Of a DNA stretch of 10,245 bases, positions 1 through 5,171 are shown in pieces; the first letter of the stretch is position 1, and each line of letters starts with the position of its first letter. Location of the stretch: contig JAGHTR010000089.1 in the NCBI GenBank assembly GCA_018065205.1, positions 1-10,245 on the forward strand, read 5' to 3'. This DNA is from Candidatus Colicola caccequi. Its GTDB lineage: Bacteria; Bacteroidota; Bacteroidia; Bacteroidales; Paludibacteraceae. The translations under genes and the position numbers were made by a program. Under the pieces are notes generated by a model. That model did not search any database. It was not told the origin of the DNA and saw only the letters and a program-made list of their open reading frames with translations.

Positions 1-3
1 GAC

Positions 4-85
4 GCCCAGGTGGCGGAATCGGTAGACGCGCTGGTCTCAAACACCAGTGGAGCAATCCGTGCCGGTTCGACCCCGGCCCTGGGTA
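4..85 (+). tRNA. tRNA-Leu(CAA): tRNA-Leu, anticodon CAA
   Basis: A class II tRNA reading the leucine codon UUG. The acceptor stem is GCCCAGG (4-10) with CCTGGGT (78-84), closing with one G-T pair, and the discriminator is A85. The anticodon stem CTGGT/ACCAG (31-35, 43-47) encloses the loop CTCAAAC, giving anticodon CAA at 38-40. The long variable arm (GGA, GCAA, TCC at about 49-58) is expected for leucine. The T arm carries GGTTCGA. The 3' CCA is not encoded. The promoter must lie left of the window. The base after the anticodon is A, so this tRNA is a plausible substrate for the MiaA encoded at 3109-4038. Position 38 is C rather than the A that MiaA usually prefers. Confidence 0.97.
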
Positions 86-98
86 CAATTTTTACAAC

Positions 99-109
99 GA
101 AAGGAGGTG
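99..109 (+). promoter_or_regulatory. Exceptionally strong Shine-Dalgarno of rpsU
   Basis: GAAAGGAGGTG is complementary over 11 bases to the usual 3' end of bacterial 16S rRNA. The AGGAGGT core (102-108) ends 7 nt before the ATG at 116, which fixes that start rather than upstream in-frame codons lying inside the tRNA gene. No other gene in the window has a recognisable SD. In Bacteroidia the anti-SD is held in a pocket formed with bS21, bS18 and bS6, and the retained SD on rpsU is understood to sense ribosomes lacking bS21. Confidence 0.9.
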
Positions 110-115
110 TATGCA

Positions 116-310
116 ATGATCGTAGTACCAGTTAAAGAAGGTGAGAACATCGAGCGCGCGATTAAGAAATTCAAACGCAAATTCGACAAAACAGGCGTCA
201 TCAAAGAGTTACGTCGTCGTCAACAGTTCGACAAACCAAGCGAGTTGAAACGTATTAAGATGCAACACGCTATTTACGTTCAACAAATGCATGCCCACGA
301 TGATATGTAA
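116..310 (+). CDS. rpsU: Small ribosomal subunit protein bS21
   Basis: The 64-residue protein begins MIVVPVKEGENIERAIKKFK and continues with the basic helical body typical of bS21, a small-subunit protein near the 16S rRNA 3' end. Length and sequence fit the Bacteroidales form, which ends here in a His/Asp-rich tail (HAHDDM). The start is set by the strong SD at 99-109. An earlier in-frame start would fall inside tRNA-Leu. The gene begins 30 nt after the tRNA with no recognisable promoter between, so it is probably co-transcribed with the tRNA and released by tRNA 3' processing. It is closed by the terminator at 331-360. From what is known of this phylum, translation is probably autoregulated: bS21-deficient ribosomes expose their anti-SD and translate rpsU preferentially. 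That regulation is inferred from the family and the SD, not shown here. Confidence 0.97.
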   Translation: MIVVPVKEGENIERAIKKFKRKFDKTGVIKELRRRQQFDKPSELKRIKMQHAIYVQQMHAHDDM

Positions 311-330
311 TTGATTCGAAAAGGCAAAAT

Positions 331-360
331 AAAAAGAGTAGTCGGTTGACTACTCTTTTT
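331..360. terminator. Bidirectional intrinsic terminator
   Basis: A perfect 13-bp stem, AAAAAGAGTAGTC (331-343) with GACTACTCTTTTT (348-360), encloses the loop GGTT. The A-tract on one side and T-tract on the other let it act on both strands. It ends rpsU on the plus strand and the five-gene operon on the minus strand, whose last stop codon is at 363-365. Confidence 0.93.
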
Positions 361-362
361 TA

Positions 363-587
363 TTATTTTTCTCCTCTTGTTTCTTGTTTCTCGTCTCTCG
401 TTTCTTGTTTCTCTTCATTTCTCTCCCGTGCACGCAGGCCGCCGCGAAATATAATAAGGAGTGCTCCCACCACCAATACATAGTCGGCGTATGGCTCTAT
501 GCCGCATATTGACATAATACAGCCTACCAACAAAACGGCAAGACCGCAGATTAGCAATATTTGTGAAGGTTTCATCTTCATAATCAT
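363..587 (-). CDS. Small two-helix membrane protein with a repetitive charged tail
   Basis: This 74-residue protein is not assigned to a named family. It has two hydrophobic segments, about residues 8-28 and 33-48, followed by a charged, probably cytoplasmic tail from about residue 51. The tail contains a seven-residue repeat (EKQETRD, EKQETRG, EK) encoded by a 21-bp period DNA repeat at 380-413. LVGC at residues 20-23 resembles a lipobox, but the hydrophobic stretch continues past it, so a lipoprotein is less likely than a membrane hairpin. The start ATG overlaps the stop of the glycogen synthase gene by one base (TAATG), implying translational coupling, and no SD is seen. It is the last gene of the operon. 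A membrane role linked to the synthase is only a guess from position. Confidence 0.75.
   Translation of the reverse strand: MIMKMKPSQILLICGLAVLLVGCIMSICGIEPYADYVLVVGALLIIFRGGLRARERNEEKQETRDEKQETRGEK
380..413. repeat. 21-bp period simple repeat within a coding tail
   Basis: TTTCTTGTTTCTC occurs at 380-392 and again at 401-413, separated by GTCTCTCG. The repeat encodes the repetitive EKQETR tail of the small membrane protein. It resembles the low-complexity intergenic repeats common in some Bacteroidales genomes. Confidence 0.8.
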
Positions 588-2098
588 TACCGTTTATTCA
601 ACGCAATATCATACGCTTTTTCATAATACGGGAAGAAATGCTTCCAGTCCGCTAACTGACCTAATTTAGCAGCGTCCGAACGCAGTTTCTCTACCTTCGA
701 TGCCGGCAACGCCATAAAAGCCTGAATGGTCTTTGTTACCTGCTCCACTACTTGTCCATAATTGCTATCTGTACGTTCAATCACCGTCACAGGAGCCACC
801 GTCTTAGCCTTCTTCACCAATGCTTGCTGCAATGCCCATACGCCAAAGCCACTAAGCGACGTCGTGATAGTAGGCACATGAAAAGCGACCGACTCCAACG
901 GCGTATAACCCCACGGTTCGTAGTAACTGGGGAATACAGATAAGTCCATGCCTATCAACAAATCGTAATACGTCATCTTCATCAACGAATCCTTGCCGTC
1001 TAAGTAATACGGCACAAAGATGATGGACGTGCGACCAATACGGATGAACGGTTGCTCTAAATATGGCACCATTACAAAAGCCACCACATGCCGCTGATCG
1101 GCAGCATTATAGCGTTCTGCTCCTAAACGACGGATGGATTCCAAGAACACATCTATGCCTTTGTTCTTCCATTCCTGGCGACCGGAGATACATAATAGGC
1201 AAGCCTCCTTCTCAATTGATTCGTGTAAGATATATTGAGCTGTTTGAATCAGTTTAGTACGGGCAGTTTGACGAGCCTTCATAAATTTAGATTCTTCCGG
1301 AACAAAACGATGTTCAAAGCCATTAGGCGTCACTATATCCACCGGTTTATCTAACAACTGAGCACACTCACGAGCCGTTAAATCACTTACCGTTGTAAAG
1401 CAATCAGCCCAGTGAGCAGCCTGCTTTTCCACGGAGTGTTTACTAACCATATTCAATTCCTCTGCCATCTGATCGCCATGGTAGCCGGAGAAATAGTCAT
1501 ATAGCGGTTTACCATTCCCCGCAATCGAACGACCTATGGATGTAGCATGCGTGGTGAATAATGTACGGACATCCGGACAAAAATGACGCAGATAGAGCAA
1601 CATAAAGGCGGTCTGCCATTCATTAGCATGAGCCACATAACGAATCTTTTTCTTACTCGTAGATGATTGGTTAAGCCATGTCATCACTATCTCGGCTACC
1701 TGACCGGCAGCATAACCAAATAAACAACTCTCGTCATAATCGCCATACGCCGCATGACTCTTAACACCAAAGTTATCCCAAGCCCAACCGTAAAGCTCGT
1801 CTTTCTGCTCCAACAGATGTTCCCAACGCACCAGAATAGCAATCGGTTCACCGGGTACTTGCCAACGACCGATACGTGCCTTAAAGGGAGCCAATTGCTC
1901 CAATAACGACGGCATCAAGGACTTATCTTCCTTAAAATAGATGTCCGAGTGCTCGCCAAAATCAGGGCCTAAAAAGCAGACATGATCCGGCCATTTCTCT
2001 TGCATAATAGCCGCGCGAGTAGAGAGTACCGCATAAATGCCTCCTACTTTATTACAAACCTCCCAACTGGTCTCAAAAATATAATCAGGTTGTGTCAT
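587..2098 (-). CDS. Glycogen synthase, eukaryote-like GT3 type
   Basis: The 503-residue enzyme should transfer glucose from a nucleotide sugar to the non-reducing end of glycogen in the cytoplasm. It resembles animal and fungal glycogen synthase (GT3) rather than classical bacterial GlgA (GT5). Visible landmarks are FETSWEVCNKVGGIY near the N-terminus (KVGG at 17-20, sugar-nucleotide loop), HANEW at 157-161, FTTHAT at 181-186, IVTPNG at 255-260, GRQEWKNKG at 306-314, and YYEPWGYTPLES with the catalytic E-x7-E pair Glu394 and Glu402. It is shorter than the roughly 700-residue eukaryotic enzymes and has no obvious phosphoregulatory tails. The start MTQPDYIFET is chosen because longer in-frame versions run back into the upstream gene. 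It starts 4 nt after the lipoprotein stop and overlaps the next gene by 1 nt. There is no SD. Donor preference (UDP- or ADP-glucose) cannot be read by eye. Confidence 0.93.
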   Translation of the reverse strand: MTQPDYIFETSWEVCNKVGGIYAVLSTRAAIMQEKWPDHVCFLGPDFGEHSDIYFKEDKSLMPSLLEQLAPFKARIGRWQVPGEPIAILVRWEHLLEQKDELYGWAWDNFGVKSHAAYGDYDESCLFGYAAGQVAEIVMTWLNQSSTSKKKIRYVAHANEWQTAFMLLYLRHFCPDVRTLFTTHATSIGRSIAGNGKPLYDYFSGYHGDQMAEELNMVSKHSVEKQAAHWADCFTTVSDLTARECAQLLDKPVDIVTPNGFEHRFVPEESKFMKARQTARTKLIQTAQYILHESIEKEACLLCISGRQEWKNKGIDVFLESIRRLGAERYNAADQRHVVAFVMVPYLEQPFIRIGRTSIIFVPYYLDGKDSLMKMTYYDLLIGMDLSVFPSYYEPWGYTPLESVAFHVPTITTSLSGFGVWALQQALVKKAKTVAPVTVIERTDSNYGQVVEQVTKTIQAFMALPASKVEKLRSDAAKLGQLADWKHFFPYYEKAYDIALNKR

Positions 2099-2102
2099 AA
2101 TA

Positions 2103-3167
2103 TTAGTGTTTTGTAGGATTAACCGCAATGGCAGATATGTCTTCTGCATCATTAATCAGATAAACCTCTTTCTCAAACGAATTGTCACGCATTTGCACCA
2201 AACGCATCGTGTATAAACCCCAAGTAGGAATGGCCCAATAGATGCGATTACTGTAAGCATCTACTTTGATGGCGGAGATAGTATGCGAATCAATACACTT
2301 GGGATATGAGCCATTCACATTAGCCACATATAGTCCATCCGATGCGCGGACATATAACTTACCTGCCACACGATCTACTTGGAATCCTTGCACCGATAGA
2401 CCGGTTAATTGCGCCACTTTACTGATGGTTAACGTCGTATCGCCATACTGAGCCGTCGTATCTTGCTCGGCTGCCAACAACGCCAAATCGGCTGCATCGG
2501 TCGCGGACTCCGATTCCTGATAAACACGTTGCTTTTGAATAGTATAGAAACGCTGCATGTAAGCGGCATCCCCACTCTTATACAGCACCACCGGAGCCGA
2601 CTGAGAATAAACAGGATATGTATAGACCAACGTGGAATCCCAATTACCCATCGTAAGGTGCAAACAGATGGACTGTTGGGCCTTTGGTTGTTGGAAATAG
2701 CACTGCACTATGGACGAGTCTAGACGATTGCTCAACAACACCGTCTTTTCGTCTAACAACCATTGATACGTCACCGCTTTCTTCCAAGGATTATAAACCT
2801 TCGCGGTAAAAGTGACCGGAGTAAAAGCATAGACCGAGTCCGTATCCATGGCAATAGCCGGAATGGTATCTAAGATAGTAATCAGCGCCGAGCGCGAGCG
2901 ATGCTGTGTCTTACCGCGATAAACCGTCAAATGCACCGTATAAGTGCCCGGCTTACGATAGATATGGGACGGGGCAGCCGCATCGGAACTGATGTTATCA
3001 CCAAAACTCCAATCGTACTTATCGGCACCCGTGCAACGGTTGATAAATGTAACTTTCTCTCCAGCACGCGGTTCTTGCGGCGAGTAACCAAAATCGCACG
3101 TCAAGTCCTTACATGCACTTAGACTCGCCATTAAGGCAAGCATCCATATAACGTATCTGTTCCTCAT
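2103..3167 (-). CDS. PKD-domain lipoprotein with partial propeller-like repeats
   Basis: This is a 354-residue envelope lipoprotein of unknown role. A signal sequence ends in the lipobox LSAC with Cys19 as the acylation site. A PKD domain spans about 25-100, with the characteristic YDWSFGD and HIYRKPGTYTVHLTV. A second PKD-like fold is suggested at about 108-185 (VTYQWLLDE). From about 255 there are YWTD/NHL-like repeats: VAGKLYVRASDGLYVANV, then a second starting ISAIKVDAYSNRIYW, then ISAIAVNPTKH, where the protein stops at what looks like the start of a third repeat. The start MRNRYVIW gives a proper basic n-region but lies 59 nt inside miaA. It sits in an operon between miaA and glycogen synthase. 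PKD domains usually mediate extracellular protein or glycan binding, so surface binding is a reasonable guess. The C-terminus may be truncated. Confidence 0.88.
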   Translation of the reverse strand: MRNRYVIWMLALMASLSACKDLTCDFGYSPQEPRAGEKVTFINRCTGADKYDWSFGDNISSDAAAPSHIYRKPGTYTVHLTVYRGKTQHRSRSALITILDTIPAIAMDTDSVYAFTPVTFTAKVYNPWKKAVTYQWLLDEKTVLLSNRLDSSIVQCYFQQPKAQQSICLHLTMGNWDSTLVYTYPVYSQSAPVVLYKSGDAAYMQRFYTIQKQRVYQESESATDAADLALLAAEQDTTAQYGDTTLTISKVAQLTGLSVQGFQVDRVAGKLYVRASDGLYVANVNGSYPKCIDSHTISAIKVDAYSNRIYWAIPTWGLYTMRLVQMRDNSFEKEVYLINDAEDISAIAVNPTKH

Positions 3168-4038
3168 AACTAATTGTAGCATCCAGCCAATGAATATCTT
3201 TATCTTGTCTAAACCACGTCATCTGTCGTTTAGCATAGTGACGTGAGTTCTGTTTAATCAATCGTATCGCTTCATCCAAGTCCGTCTGTCCCCTAAAATA
3301 AGCAATCAGTTCTTTATACCCCACCGTATTAAGTGAGTTAGGCAGGTTATCCTTAAAGCGCAAGTACGCGTTTTCTGCCTCTTTCAACAACCCCTCTTGC
3401 ATCATCTCATCTACGCGTGCATCAATACGGCGATAGAGTTCATCCCGCTGCCGTTCCAATCCTATCTTGACTATCCGAAAAGGTCGTTCCACTGCTTTCT
3501 GTTTACGAAACGATGAATACGTTTTTCCACTTACCCGACATACCTCTATACAGTGCATCAATCGCTGCGGGTTATGTTGATCCACTTCATTCCAATAATC
3601 CGGATCTAACTGCTGCACCGCCTGCTGCAACGCCTCCAATCCGCCTTTGCCATACATAGCCTGCACTTCATCCCGTATCTCTTGCGGCACATCCGGTATA
3701 TCGTCTAACCCTTTGCATACCGCATCTATATACATCATCGATCCACCGGATAAAATACTGACATCTGACGACTGACGACTGATCACTTCCATGCAGTCCC
3801 GTTCAAACTGACCGGCATTGTAGTTTTGCTGCAACTCATGTGTGCCCACAAAGTAATGTTGCACACGCTGCATCTGCTCCATGGTCGGAGCCGCCGTACC
3901 TATAGGTAGGTCGCGGTAAATCTGCCGACTATCAGCATTCAGTATAGCACAACCGTAATGTTCCGCAGCCCTTAAACTCAGTTCCGTCTTCCCCACCCCC
4001 GTCGGGCCTACTATGACCAATAGCGTGTTCAAGCGCAC
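3109..4038 (-). CDS. miaA: tRNA dimethylallyltransferase MiaA
   Basis: MiaA transfers a dimethylallyl group to N6 of A37 in tRNAs that read codons starting with U. The 309-residue length is usual. Motifs in order are the P-loop GPTGVGKT (11-18), NADSRQIYR (34-42), NAGQFERD (74-81), the GGSMMYIDAVCKG segment (98-110), NTVGYKELIAYF, and the C-terminal RHYAKRQMTWFR, all diagnostic of the family. The start is a GTG at 4036-4038, 6 nt after the upstream stop. A TTG two codons later is the only close alternative, and no ATG is available before the P-loop. The 3' end overlaps the lipoprotein start by 59 nt. The segment RQSSDVSIL is encoded by repetitive GTCAGTCGTC-type DNA. It is the second gene of the operon. 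Confidence 0.96.
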   Translation of the reverse strand: MRLNTLLVIVGPTGVGKTELSLRAAEHYGCAILNADSRQIYRDLPIGTAAPTMEQMQRVQHYFVGTHELQQNYNAGQFERDCMEVISRQSSDVSILSGGSMMYIDAVCKGLDDIPDVPQEIRDEVQAMYGKGGLEALQQAVQQLDPDYWNEVDQHNPQRLMHCIEVCRVSGKTYSSFRKQKAVERPFRIVKIGLERQRDELYRRIDARVDEMMQEGLLKEAENAYLRFKDNLPNSLNTVGYKELIAYFRGQTDLDEAIRLIKQNSRHYAKRQMTWFRQDKDIHWLDATISYEEQIRYMDACLNGESKCM

Positions 4039-4044
4039 AGGGGA

Positions 4045-4599
4045 TTAGAACATCGAACCATCATCAAAACTGAGGTCTTGGAAGCCCTCCATATCCAGTT
4101 CTTCAGCGTCGTAGGCATTATCGCCATAGAAGTCCTCATCCGTCTCCCAATCAGCCTTTCCATCCTTGCCCACGATTCCCGCCATCGGATCGGCGGTCTG
4201 CAACTGCTTAGGCGCTACACCTTTCTTCTCAGCCAAACGCACACCTTCCATATTGCCGGGCAGTATCTCGCGGAGCGAACCAAAGAAATAACGCTCAAAC
4301 ATGGGGTCAAAGATATAGATAAGGCGCTGCCCCTGCTCCGTCATCAGTTCCGACAGCGCAGTATGCTCCATTACCATATTATCGTATTCAAAGTTACGAT
4401 CCATCTCCACCAACGTCACTTCCTGCTCTTTCTCCCAACGGTCATTGCACATAAAGAACGACGTCATCTGATCATCGTTGTACTTAACTGACGCTAAAAT
4501 AGCCTTGTGCAAATCCAAGAAGGTCGCCTCCGGATCAGCCTCAAAAGTAAGACGTAAATCGTCGCCTTCCTCACATGAAAAAACAATCTTGTATATCAT
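4045..4599 (-). CDS. Plasmid pRiA4b ORF-3-like protein (IS1096 passenger TnpR-like family)
   Basis: The 184-residue protein starts MIYKIVFSCEEGDDLRLTFE and has the family pattern of a short beta-rich N-terminal domain followed by a long acidic tail (about residues 150-181, rich in Asp and Glu). Despite the mobile-element name of the family, such proteins are common single chromosomal genes in Bacteroidota, often beside miaA. Their function is unknown. The ATG at 4599 is preferred over a TTG at 4620, because that TTG lies inside the predicted -7 promoter element and so upstream of the transcript. It is the first gene of the five-gene operon, with a short leader lacking an SD. The acidic tail suggests binding to a basic partner, which is inference only. 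Confidence 0.85.
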   Translation of the reverse strand: MIYKIVFSCEEGDDLRLTFEADPEATFLDLHKAILASVKYNDDQMTSFFMCNDRWEKEQEVTLVEMDRNFEYDNMVMEHTALSELMTEQGQRLIYIFDPMFERYFFGSLREILPGNMEGVRLAEKKGVAPKQLQTADPMAGIVGKDGKADWETDEDFYGDNAYDAEELDMEGFQDLSFDDGSMF

Positions 4600-4617
4600 A
4601 CTCAATATTATTTTGCG

Positions 4618-4649
4618 CAAAGGTATACTTTTTTTTTGATATGTGCAAA
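4618..4649 (-). promoter_or_regulatory. Bacteroidota-type promoter for the miaA-glycogen synthase operon
   Basis: Read on the minus strand, the -33 element TTTG (4646-4649) and -7 element TACCTTTG (4618-4625, fitting TAnnTTTG) are separated by 20 bp. Transcription should start near 4611, about 12 nt before the ATG at 4599. It overlaps the divergent promoter of the nucleosidase gene. Confidence 0.8.
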
Positions 4650-4665
4650 TTTTTTTGTACTTTTG
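4635..4665 (+). promoter_or_regulatory. Bacteroidota-type promoter for the nucleosidase-like gene
   Basis: The -33 element TTTG (4635-4638) and -7 element TACTTTTG (4658-4665) are 19 bp apart. The predicted start near 4672 leaves a leader of about 17 nt. The region 4633-4670 is almost identical (37 of 38) to 8340-8377. Confidence 0.85.
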
Positions 4666-4688
4666 CAGCCAATTAGAGATATAATAGT

Positions 4689-5171
4689 ATGGAACACCTG
4701 ATTTTAATTGCCGAAGAAGGCGAAAGAGATTTAATTAAGAAGTACTTACCTACTACCGACTGGCCCGTATTAGTGACCGGCGTAGGAGGCGTTAATATAG
4801 TCCGTGCTTTACGAGATATTGATAAGGACACACACGTGCTGAATATCGGTTATGCCGGCTCCGCTAATTTTGATATTGGTACGTTGGTGGAGGTTACCGA
4901 AGTGCGCACCAACCACCCTAATTGCAAGTTCAACGAGCCACAACTCCTCTTGGACAGTATCGATGACGGGCTCTTCCCTATCGCTAATCGCAAAGCGGTT
5001 TGCTATACCAACTCGGACTTTGTGCTCCAATCGGACTATAAAGACTGCGTCTTTGATATGGAACTGGCATATATCGCCGCCATGGGATTTGCTAAGACAT
5101 CAGCATTAAAATTGGTAAGCGACAACTTATCATTGCACGCTTACCATGAATTAACCAACGGCGTTCAGTAA
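4689..5171 (+). CDS. Short nucleoside phosphorylase/nucleosidase-family protein
   Basis: This 160-residue protein looks like a compact member of the PNP/UDP phosphorylase superfamily, closest in pattern to 5'-methylthioadenosine/S-adenosylhomocysteine nucleosidase. Seen features are GVGGVN (31-36), NIGYAGS (52-58), EVTEV (68-72), FDMELAY (122-128) with Met124-Glu125 in the ribose-contact position, and VSDN (143-146) with Asp145 in the place of the catalytic acid. Typical nucleosidases are about 230 residues, so this is clearly short. The missing length seems to lie between the central strand and the DMEL motif. The substrate is not determined; adenosine-type nucleosides are likely from the family. 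The start ATG is the only sensible one, about 23 nt after the -7 element, with no real SD. Its stop abuts the stop of convergent pepD with no intervening base. Confidence 0.82.
   Translation: MEHLILIAEEGERDLIKKYLPTTDWPVLVTGVGGVNIVRALRDIDKDTHVLNIGYAGSANFDIGTLVEVTEVRTNHPNCKFNEPQLLLDSIDDGLFPIANRKAVCYTNSDFVLQSDYKDCVFDMELAYIAAMGFAKTSALKLVSDNLSLHAYHELTNGVQ

Noticed and set aside
47..115. An N-terminal extension of rpsU starting at 47
   Set aside because: It lies inside tRNA-Leu, and the strong SD positions the real start at 116.
4078..4491. A 137-codon plus-strand frame opposite the pRiA4b-like gene
   Set aside because: It has no family-like sequence and no promoter, and is the antisense shadow of a well-supported gene. 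The same holds for long antisense frames at 5481-5885, 6748-7059 and 7633-7959.
4045..4599. A transposon or resolvase, from the family name IS1096 TnpR-like
   Set aside because: There are no catalytic resolvase motifs, inverted repeats or transposase. The name is historical and the gene sits in a housekeeping operon.
4600..4620. A TTG start seven codons upstream for the pRiA4b ORF-3-like protein
   Set aside because: The TTG lies inside the -7 element, upstream of the predicted transcription start; the family start MIYKI is at 4599.
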